Shown here piece by piece: positions 8,974 through 16,944 of a stretch of DNA of 29,753 nt. Both the position numbers and the translations under genes were made by a program. Positions within the stretch are counted from its first letter, which is position 1. Every line of letters begins with the position of its first letter. Source of the DNA: an uncultured Lachnospiraceae bacterium (lineage in GTDB: Bacteria > Bacillota > Clostridia > Lachnospirales > Lachnospiraceae); NCBI GenBank assembly GCA_910589265.1, contig CAJUTQ010000027.1, positions 1 through 29,753 on the forward strand, written 5' to 3'. The notes beneath the pieces were generated by a model. That model was not told the DNA's origin, searched no databases, and was given only the letters and a program-made list of their open reading frames with translations.

Positions 8974-9009
8974 AGGGGAGGCAATGAAATTTTCATCCTT
9001 GCCACCCCT
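8974..9009 (-). promoter_or_regulatory. Hairpin between mglC and the response regulator gene
   Basis: An imperfect stem: AGGGG and GGCAA on one side pair with TTGCC and CCCCT on the other, with one mismatch, plus a short extension toward an AT-rich loop. No U-run follows on the minus-strand transcript. It is more likely an mRNA processing or partial-termination element separating transporter from regulator expression than a full terminator. Confidence 0.5.
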
Positions 9010-9023
9010 CAAACAATACTTTT

Positions 9024-10010
9024 TTATTTCTTTGCAAGATATTTTCTTAAGTCAAGGGCTACTGCAATAATGATAACTGCACCCTGTACTATATACTGCC
9101 ATGACGTATCAATTCTCAAAAACTGCATAGAAGATTTCAGCAATTCAAATACAAGCACACCAATTAAAATGCCTGAAACTTTACCAACACCACCATTTGT
9201 GGAAACACCACCAATAGTACACTCTGCAATGGCTTCCAGCTCGTAACTTAATCCTAAGCCTGTCGTAGCTCCTCCTGCCTTTGCTCCCAAAAGAAAACCA
9301 GCAATGGCAAACAAGGAAGAAGCTAACATGTAAATACGTATTTTTGTCTTAGCCACGTTGATTCCAGAAACTTCTGCTGCGCTTTCATTTCCGCCGATTG
9401 CATACATATATTTCCCATGTCTCGTTTTATTATACAAAAACCACATAAATAATCCTATGAAAAAGGCTATAAAGAATAAATAAGGAATTCCTAAAAATTT
9501 CCCACTGGCTATTGCTGTATAATCTCTACGATATCCTCCAAGAGGTAAGGACTTTGTGTATACAAGGCAAATACCATATACTATTGTCTGCATACCTAAA
9601 GTTGCAATAAAGGGAGGAACTTGCCAAAATGAGATAACACAACCATTAATTAATCCAAAAATACTACACACCACGATAACAATGAGAAGTACGAGAAGAA
9701 TAGGAAGCTCTGGGAGATTAGGGAAAAATCTATCTCCATAATCTGGCTTTTGAAGTAATGTTCCTGCAATACAGCCTGCCAGACCTACAGTACGTCCTGC
9801 TGATAAATCATTTCCCCTTGTAATCAGACATCCGCTAATTCCCAATGCAATAATAAAACGGATTGCTGTGTTTACAGAAATATTGGAAAAATTATTCATC
9901 GTCAAAAAATTTGGTTTTAATATGCTAACCACGATTACCATTGCCAATACAATAATAATCAGTATATTTTCTGTTATTAATGCTTTTCCATTAAAGCTTT
10001 TCGTTTTCAT
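9024..10010 (-). CDS. mglC: Galactose/methyl-galactoside-type ABC transporter permease
   Basis: This is a 328-residue polytopic membrane protein of the BPD_transp_2 family (MglC/RbsC type). Hydrophobic helices run throughout. The segment 'ALGISGCLITRGNDLSAGRTVG' (about 55-76) is the conserved early region, and 'AIGGNESAAEVSGINVAKTKIRIYM' (about 203-227) is the cytoplasmic loop that contacts the ATPase. 'EAIAECTIGGVSTNGGVGKVSG' near the C-terminus is the other family signature. AAGGAGG lies upstream of the ATG. It follows mglA by 13 bases and completes the three-part importer: MglB outside, two MglC in the membrane, MglA inside. Confidence 0.95.
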   Translation of the reverse strand: MKTKSFNGKALITENILIIIVLAMVIVVSILKPNFLTMNNFSNISVNTAIRFIIALGISGCLITRGNDLSAGRTVGLAGCIAGTLLQKPDYGDRFFPNLPELPILLVLLIVIVVCSIFGLINGCVISFWQVPPFIATLGMQTIVYGICLVYTKSLPLGGYRRDYTAIASGKFLGIPYLFFIAFFIGLFMWFLYNKTRHGKYMYAIGGNESAAEVSGINVAKTKIRIYMLASSLFAIAGFLLGAKAGGATTGLGLSYELEAIAECTIGGVSTNGGVGKVSGILIGVLVFELLKSSMQFLRIDTSWQYIVQGAVIIIAVALDLRKYLAKK

Positions 10011-10023
10011 ACGGATACCCTCC

Positions 10024-11535
10024 TTAATTAAATTTGGTTGCGAACTGCATGATCTTTTCTTGCGTTGCCTCTTCTCCTGAAACCTCTCCTGTCACTCTGC
10101 CGTTACACATTACGACAATACGGTCAGACATGCCAATTAATTCTGCCATTTCTGAAGAAATCATTACAATTGCTTTTCCCTGCTTTGCAAGTTCTATCAT
10201 TATCTGATAAATTTCATACTTCGCACCAACGTCAATACCACGAGTCGGCTCATCCATAATCAATATATCTGGATCATTGGCTAACCATCTGGATATAATT
10301 ACTTTTTGCTGGTTTCCTCCTGATAAAGACTGAATTAACGTCTTTGAACTAGGTGTCTTAATGCTCAGCTTTGACACATTGTCTCTTACTAATTCTTCAA
10401 TCTTCTTGTCATTGAGTACAACGCCTAAATCCACATATTTATCTAAAGACGCAATGGATACATTATCAGCAATAGACAAAACTCCAAATATACCTGTTCC
10501 TCTACGGTCTTCTGTAATAAGTCCTATGTTATGGCTAATAGCATCCTTTGGCCGCCTGATTTGCAGCTTTTCTCCTTTATAATATATCTCACCCTTACTG
10601 CAATGTCTAATTCCAAAAATTGCTTCCATGAGTTCTGTTCTCTGGGCTCCTACTAATCCTCCAAGGCCAAGAATCTCTCCTCTCCTTAAAGTTAAATCAA
10701 TATCTTTAAAAGATTCTGGCAAAATACTTGTTAGTCCCTTTACTTCTAAGAGCACTTCTCCAGGTTCGATATCGTCTCTGGGAGGGTATATATTGGTCAG
10801 CTCCCTGCCCACCATCTTAGCTATTATCATGTCCGTTGTCAGATCTTTTGCCTCCCATGTACCAACATACTGCCCGTCTCGCATAATAGATACATCATCG
10901 GAGATTCTCAAAATTTCATCCATTTTATGGGAGATATAAATTATGGATACTCCCTTTTTCTTTAAATCATCAATAATAATAAATAATGCTTCCACTTCGT
11001 TATCTGTCAAAGATGAGGTAGGCTCATCCATAATAACAACTTTCGCATCCATTGACACCGCTTTTGCTATTTCAACCGACTGCATCTGGGATATGGATAA
11101 AGTTCCCAATTTTGCTTTCGGATCATATTCCATTCTCACTTCTTTCAGCAGACTAGCTGCCTCTTCGTACATTCTCTTATGATCAATTACTTTGAGAGGG
11201 CCAAAACTCTTTGTAGGATATCTCCCACAAAAAATATTCTCGGCAATACTTCTCTCAGGGATAGGCTGAAGCTCCTGATGAACCATAGCAATTCCTTTGT
11301 GCAGCGCATCATCTGCATTGATAATCTGCACCTTTTCACCTTGGAAAATAACTTCCCCTGCATCCATTTTATAAATTCCAAATAAACACTTCATTAACGT
11401 TGACTTGCCTGCTCCATTTTCCCCCATTAATGCATGAACTGTTCCCGGTCTCACTTTAATGGTTACGTCATCAAGCGCTTTGACTCCGGGGAAGCTTTTT
11501 GATATTCCACGCATTTCTAACATATATTCGCCCAT
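10024..11535 (-). CDS. mglA: Sugar ABC transporter ATP-binding protein (double ATPase)
   Basis: This is a 503-residue protein from the ATG at 11535, preceded by AGGAAGG eight bases upstream. A longer frame to 11598 would run through the intergenic stem-loop and is rejected. It contains two fused ABC domains. The first has Walker A 'GENGAGKST' (38-46), signature 'LSISQMQSVEIAKA' and Walker B 'VVIMDEPTSSLTD'. The second has a degenerate Walker A ('GLGGLVGAQRTELMEAIFG'), which is normal for MglA/RbsA, signature 'LSGGNQQKVIISRWL', and Walker B 'ILIMDEPTRGIDVG'. It powers import through MglC. It is encoded 76 bases after mglB, with a stem-loop between them. Confidence 0.95.
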   Translation of the reverse strand: MGEYMLEMRGISKSFPGVKALDDVTIKVRPGTVHALMGENGAGKSTLMKCLFGIYKMDAGEVIFQGEKVQIINADDALHKGIAMVHQELQPIPERSIAENIFCGRYPTKSFGPLKVIDHKRMYEEAASLLKEVRMEYDPKAKLGTLSISQMQSVEIAKAVSMDAKVVIMDEPTSSLTDNEVEALFIIIDDLKKKGVSIIYISHKMDEILRISDDVSIMRDGQYVGTWEAKDLTTDMIIAKMVGRELTNIYPPRDDIEPGEVLLEVKGLTSILPESFKDIDLTLRRGEILGLGGLVGAQRTELMEAIFGIRHCSKGEIYYKGEKLQIRRPKDAISHNIGLITEDRRGTGIFGVLSIADNVSIASLDKYVDLGVVLNDKKIEELVRDNVSKLSIKTPSSKTLIQSLSGGNQQKVIISRWLANDPDILIMDEPTRGIDVGAKYEIYQIMIELAKQGKAIVMISSEMAELIGMSDRIVVMCNGRVTGEVSGEEATQEKIMQFATKFN

Positions 11536-11556
11536 ACTCGTAACCTTCCTTTCTAT

Positions 11557-11590
11557 AAACTTGGGTGTGCAAAATTGCACACCCAAGTTT
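11557..11590 (-). promoter_or_regulatory. Perfect 14-bp stem-loop between mglB and mglA
   Basis: A perfect inverted repeat, AAACTTGGGTGTGC / GCACACCCAAGTTT, encloses a six-base loop and lies entirely in the mglB-mglA gap. Only three U follow on the minus-strand RNA. Such hairpins after binding-protein genes are known to protect the upstream mRNA and let binding protein exceed ATPase and permease. That role is inferred here. Confidence 0.8.
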
Positions 11591-11611
11591 TCCATCAAAA
11601 TGAACTCTTAA

Positions 11612-12778
11612 TTATTGAACAAGATCTAAAATTTCTTGAGCATTTTCCTGTGTTACTTTAATGTAATCTACACCAATTAATGTTTCCAAATCTTTTCCTG
11701 CTGCAAAATCGGCTGCTGCCTGGGCTGCTGCGTGGGACTGTCCAAAATGATCATTGAATACAGTACCTGTCATCTTACCATCAATTACATTTTGAAGAGC
11801 TTCTGTCAAAGCGTCAACACCTAATAAATAGATATCCTCTCCTACTACTCTTCCTGCTGCCTCAATTGCTTGTAATGCTCCAAGAGCCATCGCATCGTTG
11901 TTACAGAATACAACTTCTACTGCTTCTCCGTGGTTTGTCAATGCATTTGCAACTATTTCCTGGCCTCTTGCCTGATCCCAGTCACCTCTTTGTTTGTCTA
12001 CTTCTTCTACTGTCATTCCTCCGTCTGTCAAAGCTTTAATAGAGAACTCTGTTCTACACTGAGCATCTACGTTTTCTGGATCTCCTTGTACCATTACATA
12101 AGAAACTTTTCCGTCTCCATTAATATCCCCTTTATTAGCTGTAGATAATAAAATCTCACCTTGGAATGTTCCAGACTGTCTTGCGTCAGCGCCAACATAA
12201 GTAGCTTTAATTCCTTCTGTTGTCCATCTTTCCTTCTCTGCATCATCTGGCTCTCTGTTAATAAATACTACTGGAATGTTTGCAGCTGCACACTGATCTG
12301 TAATCTGCTCTGCTGCGGAAGATTGTACTAAATTAACAATGAGTACGTCTACTCCTTCTGTAATGAAGTTCTGAATCTGGTTTGTCTGCTCTGCCTGATC
12401 GTTCTTACCGTCAGTAATGGTAACGGACGCCCCTCCGGCTGTCAAATATCTCTCCAGCTCTGTTCTGTAAAGTGTCATAAAGTTATCGGCAAAGTTATAA
12501 ATACATACACCGATATCCAATCCTTCTACTCCTGTTGCCGCATCTCCTGTTGCTGCTCCAGCTCCATCAGCAGGCGTTGTTTCTGTTCCAGCATTGGCAT
12601 CTGTTCCAGCGTTAGCATCATCTCCTGTTGCTGTATCAGCTGCTTCATCATCTGCTGGTGTTTCCTCAGCAGGTGTTGTGGTATCCTGGCTGCTGCTTCC
12701 ACCTGTTGAACCACATCCAGCCAAAACTGCGGCTATCATTGTTGCACTCAACAATACACTTAATAATCTTTTTTTCAT
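11612..12778 (-). CDS. mglB: Galactose/glucose-binding lipoprotein MglB
   Basis: This is a 388-residue lipoprotein from the ATG at 12778; GGGAGG lies ten bases upstream, and a GTG two codons earlier is only four bases from it. The signal peptide ends in lipobox 'LAGC'. An unusually long Ala/Thr/Asp/Glu/Gly linker (about 25-88) precedes the binding domain. The domain has the MglB marks: 'NFADNFMTLYRTELE', 'VFINREPDDAE', a Ca loop of the DxNxDG type ('DINGDGKVSYVMVQG'), 'QCRTEFSIKAL', Trp in 'RGDWDQARG', 'CNNDAMALGALQA', 'GVDALTEAL' and 'TVFNDHFGQ'. The Asp and Asn in the last two correspond to sugar contacts of the E. coli protein. It is the first gene of the locus, about 40 bases downstream of the predicted transcription start. 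Confidence 0.95.
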   Translation of the reverse strand: MKKRLLSVLLSATMIAAVLAGCGSTGGSSSQDTTTPAEETPADDEAADTATGDDANAGTDANAGTETTPADGAGAATGDAATGVEGLDIGVCIYNFADNFMTLYRTELERYLTAGGASVTITDGKNDQAEQTNQIQNFITEGVDVLIVNLVQSSAAEQITDQCAAANIPVVFINREPDDAEKERWTTEGIKATYVGADARQSGTFQGEILLSTANKGDINGDGKVSYVMVQGDPENVDAQCRTEFSIKALTDGGMTVEEVDKQRGDWDQARGQEIVANALTNHGEAVEVVFCNNDAMALGALQAIEAAGRVVGEDIYLLGVDALTEALQNVIDGKMTGTVFNDHFGQSHAAAQAAADFAAGKDLETLIGVDYIKVTQENAQEILDLVQ

Positions 12779-12825
12779 TTTCACATATCCTCCCTTTGTG
12801 AATCTTGAATTTTGTTTACTTGTAT

Positions 12826-12831
12826 ATTATA
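12826..12831 (-). promoter_or_regulatory. Extended -10 element of the mglB promoter
   Basis: On the minus strand a TGTTATAAT block gives a perfect TATAAT plus a TGn extension. At 17 bases spacing the -35 position reads TTTTAT, a poor match. A promoter with a good -10 and weak -35 is typical of activator-dependent control. Transcription would start near 12818. The rest of the 12779-12961 gap holds the palindrome and AT-rich sequence, without a gene. Confidence 0.7.
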
Positions 12832-12832
12832 A

Positions 12833-12869
12833 CAGCAGTATTTTATGAATAAAATATAAAATACTGCTG
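12833..12869. promoter_or_regulatory. 14-bp palindrome overlapping the mglB -35 region (candidate operator)
   Basis: A perfect inverted repeat, CAGCAGTATTTTAT / ATAAAATACTGCTG, with a nine-base AT-rich spacer sits one base upstream of the mglB -10 element and covers the -35 position. Its placement suggests a binding site for a regulator. It is not followed by a U-run, so it is unlikely to be the terminator of the upstream operon. Whether the neighbouring AraC-type regulator or another protein binds it cannot be told from sequence. Confidence 0.65.
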
Positions 12870-12961
12870 AAAACCACGAAAATCCTTTTCTTTTTACCTA
12901 AATTTTGTATTAAAACTACAATTATTCCATGGAATTTTTATATATTTTTACCAGTTCTACG

Positions 12962-13273
12962 TTAATCTTCCTCCTCCTCTTTCTTTTCTCCTATACTTTC
13001 CTCTTGTGGAGTCCCCTCTTTATGCTCTTTTTTCCAAAGTGCATAAGCTCCTGTTCCAATACAATAAATTCCTACTAAAATAAAGAAAACCCCTGCCAAT
13101 ATAACAAGGGGTTGTCCATGGACACCTTCCTCTCTTAACCCATTCCATATATTATAGTCTACATAAAAAAGGTAAAATCCAACAAAAACCCGCAGTACAT
13201 AAGAAGTTCTAGGAAGCCTTGTATCTATCATAAGCCAATTCTTCCACTTTTTATCTGCTCCCTCATCTCTCAT
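12962..13273 (-). CDS. Small membrane protein, function unknown
   Basis: This is a 103-residue protein with two predicted transmembrane helices (about 24-42 and 53-78), a basic, Trp-rich N-terminus and a highly charged Glu/Lys C-terminal tail (about 80-103). The ATG has GGAGGG about seven bases upstream, so translation is well supported. It follows galM by 15 bases and looks like the last gene of the pfkA-to-galM operon. I do not recognise the family. Confidence 0.7.
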   Translation of the reverse strand: MRDEGADKKWKNWLMIDTRLPRTSYVLRVFVGFYLFYVDYNIWNGLREEGVHGQPLVILAGVFFILVGIYCIGTGAYALWKKEHKEGTPQEESIGEKKEEEED

Positions 13274-13288
13274 CGTTCACCCTCCATT

Positions 13289-14335
13289 TTACAAAAATTT
13301 ATAAATTGTTGTGCTAATAAATTTCTCCCCTGCTTTAAAAATTGCCGAAGGAAAGGCTGGTTCATTAGGAGAATTGGGGAAAAACTGTGTTTCCAGGCAT
13401 AAACCACCCCTCCTGTCGTAAAAACTTCCCCCTTTACCCTCTATTTGCCCCATGCCATTTCCTGCATAAAACTGTACACATGGCATGTCAGAATAAACTT
13501 CCATAACCTTTCCTGATTCCTCGTCCACAACCATAGCGATTTTCTCCAAAGCTCCCTTCTCCTTGTCCAAAACCCAATTGTGATCATATCCCCCTGCTAT
13601 GTTCAGCTGTTCCCAGTCTTCATCAATGCTGTCTCCTATTCTTTTAAGAGAACGAAAATCCATAGGAGTCCCTTGTACGTCTGCCAATTCGCCTGTTGGA
13701 ATGGATCCATGAGTGACTGGAGTATATTTGCTTCCATGTATTAGTATTTTTTCATTTTCTATTGTTCCACCATCATGTCCTGCTAAATTAACATAAGAAT
13801 GATTCGTTACATTGATAACTGTGTCTTTGTCACTAACCCCATAATAGTGAATCTCTATGGCGTCATCCTCCGTTAATATATAGGTGACATCCATCTTTAG
13901 TGTCCCAGGAAAACCACATTCTCCATCCGGGCTTACATAGGAAAAACATACTTTGTTTCCTTCCTCGTCTACTTTTGGCTCCCATACCCTTTTGTGCATT
14001 CCTTCCTCATAGTGAGTGTGTAGATTATGGCCTTCCTCATTTTTGGCAAGTTCATACTCTTTTCCATCAATAATCACTTTCGCCCCTTTTATTCTGTTAG
14101 CATTTCTTCCCACTGTAACGCCAAAGAAAAACTTGTTTTCCTGATAGCCCTCTGCCCTGTCAAAGCCAAGAACTACATCTGTCAAATGCCCATCCTTGTT
14201 TGGTACAAGCAAAGATACTATGGCTGCTCCATAGTTGGTAATCTTTGCTACCATACCTCTTTTATTTTTTAATGTGAATAAATATACTTCTTCACCGTTT
14301 TTTGCTTTTCCAAATACTTCCTTTTTAATTTCCAT
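13289..14335 (-). CDS. galM: Galactose mutarotase (aldose 1-epimerase)
   Basis: This is a 348-residue enzyme from the ATG at 14335; an in-frame ATG four codons earlier nearly touches the ribosome site. It interconverts alpha and beta anomers of galactose and related aldoses, the entry step of the Leloir pathway. Seen are 'GVTVGRNANRI' (72-82), His104 in 'GHNLHTH', the catalytic His179 in 'NVTNHSYVNLAG', and the catalytic Glu316 in 'LCLETQFFPNSPN'. Length is typical. It lies 24 bases after recR rather than in the mgl operon, but mglB starts just downstream, so sugar import and first metabolism are physically close. It has no signal peptide and should be cytoplasmic. Confidence 0.95.
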   Translation of the reverse strand: MEIKKEVFGKAKNGEEVYLFTLKNKRGMVAKITNYGAAIVSLLVPNKDGHLTDVVLGFDRAEGYQENKFFFGVTVGRNANRIKGAKVIIDGKEYELAKNEEGHNLHTHYEEGMHKRVWEPKVDEEGNKVCFSYVSPDGECGFPGTLKMDVTYILTEDDAIEIHYYGVSDKDTVINVTNHSYVNLAGHDGGTIENEKILIHGSKYTPVTHGSIPTGELADVQGTPMDFRSLKRIGDSIDEDWEQLNIAGGYDHNWVLDKEKGALEKIAMVVDEESGKVMEVYSDMPCVQFYAGNGMGQIEGKGGSFYDRRGGLCLETQFFPNSPNEPAFPSAIFKAGEKFISTTIYKFL

Positions 14336-14359
14336 GCATAATCCCATTCCCTTCTCTTC

Positions 14360-14956
14360 TTAAAGAAGCACCCTGCCTTCTAAGGCCCTTAGCAATGTAA
14401 CTTCATCAATATATTCCAGATCTCCCCCTACAGGCACACCACTTGCAATACGACTCACTTTAATTCCTGTAGGCTTAATCAGCTTACTAATATACATTGC
14501 AGTAGTTTCTCCCTCTAAGCTGGAGTTTGTAGCAATAATTACCTCATCTACCTCTTCTCTAAGTCTGGTCATAAGCTCTTTTAACTTAATATCACCAGGA
14601 CCAATTCCAAGCATTGGAGAAATCGCTCCATGGAGAACATGATAAACGCCTTCATATTTCCCTGTCTTTTCATAAGCGCCCAAGTCTCTTGTGTTTTCCA
14701 CAACCATGATTGTTTTTCTATCTCTTTTTTGATTAGAACAAATAGGACATAGTTCTGTATCTGTAAGTGTAAAACATTGTTTGCAATATTTCACATTTTC
14801 TTTGGCCGTCATAATCGCTTTTGCCAACTGCTCCACTCTGTCCTTTGGCATATGAATCAGGTGAAAAGCCAGGCGCTGGGCTGATTTCACCCCAATGCCC
14901 GGCAATCCTGACAATTCCTCAATTAATTTATTAATATGGCTGCTATATATTTCCAT
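14360..14956 (-). CDS. recR: Recombination protein RecR
   Basis: This is a 198-residue protein from the ATG at 14956, giving the usual RecR length and N-terminus ('MEIYSSHINKLIEEL'). An ATG at 14968 is also possible and has GGAG at better spacing. It has an N-terminal helix-hairpin-helix ('LPGIGVKSAQRLAFHL'), a four-cysteine zinc finger (Cys58, 61, 70, 73), and a TOPRIM domain with Glu87 in 'VVENTRDL' and 'ATNSSLEGETTAMY'. RecR works with RecF and RecO to load RecA at gaps. It is encoded directly after ybaB and dnaX, the usual order in Firmicutes. Confidence 0.97.
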   Translation of the reverse strand: MEIYSSHINKLIEELSGLPGIGVKSAQRLAFHLIHMPKDRVEQLAKAIMTAKENVKYCKQCFTLTDTELCPICSNQKRDRKTIMVVENTRDLGAYEKTGKYEGVYHVLHGAISPMLGIGPGDIKLKELMTRLREEVDEVIIATNSSLEGETTAMYISKLIKPTGIKVSRIASGVPVGGDLEYIDEVTLLRALEGRVLL

Positions 14957-14980
14957 TCTTATGCCCATTCCTTTCTCCAA

Positions 14981-15334
14981 CTAAAAAGGAAATCCTCCGC
15001 CCATTCCCAGGCCTCCTGTCAGTTTTGACATAAGCGTTGAAGATTCCTCCTCTACCTTGCGAAAAGCCTCATTTGTAGCTGCCATAATTAAATCTTCTAA
15101 CATTTCAATATCATCTGGATCTACTACTTCCTCTGTCAGCTTCACCTTTGTCACTTCTTTCTTTCCACTTACGGTCACTTCCACCGCCCCGCCTCCAGCT
15201 GCTGCTGTAAATTCCTTTGCCTCTAATTCTTTTTGGCTCTCTTCCATTTGCTTTTGCATTTTTTGAGCCTGTTTCATTAAATTATTCATGTTTCCTGGCA
15301 TACCCCCTCCAGGAAAACCTCCTCTTTTTGCCAT
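14981..15334 (-). CDS. YbaB/EbfC family nucleoid-associated protein
   Basis: This is a 117-residue DNA-binding protein of the YbaB/EbfC family. After a Gly/Pro/Met-rich start ('GGFPGGGMPGNMNNLMKQA') comes a long amphipathic helix, then the beta core 'AVEVTVSGKKEVTKVKL', 'DPDDIEMLEDLIMAATNEAF', and a Gly-rich tail. Family members are dimers that bind DNA and affect the nucleoid. The conserved position between dnaX and recR supports the call. GGAGG lies just upstream of the ATG; it starts 19 bases after dnaX ends. Confidence 0.95.
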   Translation of the reverse strand: MAKRGGFPGGGMPGNMNNLMKQAQKMQKQMEESQKELEAKEFTAAAGGGAVEVTVSGKKEVTKVKLTEEVVDPDDIEMLEDLIMAATNEAFRKVEEESSTLMSKLTGGLGMGGGFPF

Positions 15335-15353
15335 AGCCGTCCTCCATTTCCCG

Positions 15354-16910
15354 CTAATCTTCTATTTCAATATCCATATGAATCATTTTAGAAATATCAG
15401 GATATGTCTCATCAAATTCCTGGCCTGTTTCCAGTTTTTTGACGATGACATCCACTTTTTTTTGTATTTTGCTCTCAATAGCGTAAAGCAGCTCTTTTCT
15501 ATGTTCTTCCTGTCCAAAGCAGGCGGCAGTGAGCTTCTTATCTGTTACAATTAAAAGCTTATCCCCTTCTGAGCTAAGCTGAACTCCTTTTAAAGCGTTT
15601 TGAAAAAGAGGTTCCATTGTACCTACAATAGAATTCCAATTTTTAACTACCTCCCTGATATCCTCAGGTACAGCTTTGGGTAGAGGGGCTTTCTCCCTTT
15701 TCCTTTCCTCTTTTTCTACTCTTTCCTTTGGATTACTGACAGCGATTTCAAAGGAGCCCTTTTGAATCTTCTCTTCTAAAGTTTTTATTCGTTCTGTTAA
15801 AGAGTCTAGATTTTCTTCCATATTCGGCGTACATAATTTTATCAATGCTATTTCAATGACAACCCTCTTTTGCATTGCAAACTTTATCTGTCCCGACAGC
15901 TTTGAAAAAATTCGGATAAACCGTAGTAATGTATTCATTTCAATGAGCTTTGCCTCTTCCTTTAAACGGCTTAAATTTTCTGAAGACATATCTACCACAT
16001 CTTCCATTTCATGGGAGGCTTTTACTAGCAGAAGATTTCTTAAATACCAGGTAAAATCTAGAACAAATTGGTTTAGTTCCCTGCCTTGCATTACAATTTC
16101 CTCTAAAAGTCTGATAGAAGATAAACTATCTTTCTCCAAGAGAAAAGATAAGAGCTTGCTAAATACACCAGTGTCCACTGCTCCCAGTACTTCTAAAGCT
16201 TTGTCATAGGTAAGCTCCTGACCAAAATAAAACCCTGTGCACTGTTCAAGAAGACTAAGAGCATCCCTCATAGATCCATCTGCTGTTTTCGCAATAAGGC
16301 GAAAGGCTTTCTCCTCTACTTTCACCTGTTCTATTTCCATTAAATCTTTCAAGCGCTCTATCATTGTATCCATTGTTATTCTTCGAAAATCATATCTCTG
16401 GCACCGAGACAGTATGGTCACTGGAATTTTATGAACTTCTGTTGTGGCCAAAATAAAGATAACATAGGAAGGAGGTTCTTCTAATGTTTTTAACAATGCA
16501 TTAAAAGCTCCTATAGACAGCATATGAACTTCATCAATAATATAGACTTTGTACTTTCCCTCTGCCGGAGAATAGGCAACTTCTTCTCTGATTTCCCTAA
16601 TGCTGTCCACTCCATTATTGGATGCGGCATCAATTTCTATTACATTCATAGACGCCCCTGCCGAAATAGTACGACAGCTTTTACACTCCCCACAAGGGCT
16701 CCCATCTATAGGCGACTCACAGTTTACTGCCTTTGCAAATATTTTTGCAATAGTTGTTTTTCCTGTTCCTCTTGTTCCACAAAATAAATAAGCATGTCCA
16801 ATCCTGTCTGCCTTGATTTGGTTTTTTAATGTGATAACAATATGCTCCTGACCTTTCACATCTATAAAACTTTGAGGGCGGAACTTGCGATATAGGGCAG
16901 TATAAGACAT
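15354..16910 (-). CDS. dnaX: DNA polymerase III subunit gamma/tau
   Basis: This is a 518-residue clamp-loader ATPase. Walker A is 'GTRGTGKT' (45-52). The zinc module uses Cys64, 73, 76 and 79. Walker B is 'DEVH' (126-129), and sensor 1/arginine finger features include 'ILATTEVHKIP' and 'SRC' (168-170). The clamp-loader domain III follows to about 350, then a Lys/Glu-rich linker and a C-terminal domain. It forms the core of the clamp loader at the replication fork. No obvious A-run slippage site of the E. coli kind was found, but I could not test this. GGAGGT lies upstream of the ATG. It follows pfkA by 34 bases and probably shares its transcript. Confidence 0.97.
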   Translation of the reverse strand: MSYTALYRKFRPQSFIDVKGQEHIVITLKNQIKADRIGHAYLFCGTRGTGKTTIAKIFAKAVNCESPIDGSPCGECKSCRTISAGASMNVIEIDAASNNGVDSIREIREEVAYSPAEGKYKVYIIDEVHMLSIGAFNALLKTLEEPPSYVIFILATTEVHKIPVTILSRCQRYDFRRITMDTMIERLKDLMEIEQVKVEEKAFRLIAKTADGSMRDALSLLEQCTGFYFGQELTYDKALEVLGAVDTGVFSKLLSFLLEKDSLSSIRLLEEIVMQGRELNQFVLDFTWYLRNLLLVKASHEMEDVVDMSSENLSRLKEEAKLIEMNTLLRFIRIFSKLSGQIKFAMQKRVVIEIALIKLCTPNMEENLDSLTERIKTLEEKIQKGSFEIAVSNPKERVEKEERKREKAPLPKAVPEDIREVVKNWNSIVGTMEPLFQNALKGVQLSSEGDKLLIVTDKKLTAACFGQEEHRKELLYAIESKIQKKVDVIVKKLETGQEFDETYPDISKMIHMDIEIED

Positions 16911-16944
16911 TTTTTACCTCCAGGCTTTTGTTTGTTTTCCCCCT

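Noticed and set aside
11536..11598. An N-terminal extension of mglA
   Set aside because: It would be encoded by the intergenic stem-loop, and the ribosome site lies inside it, right before the ATG at 11535.
12526..12714. A Gln-rich minus-strand frame inside mglB
   Set aside because: It is the alternative frame of the repetitive Ala/Thr/Gly linker of MglB; the mglB frame has clear homology on both sides.
12833..12869. The palindrome as terminator of the pfkA-galM operon
   Set aside because: No U-run follows it on the minus strand and it lies directly against a consensus -10 element, so a regulatory role fits better.
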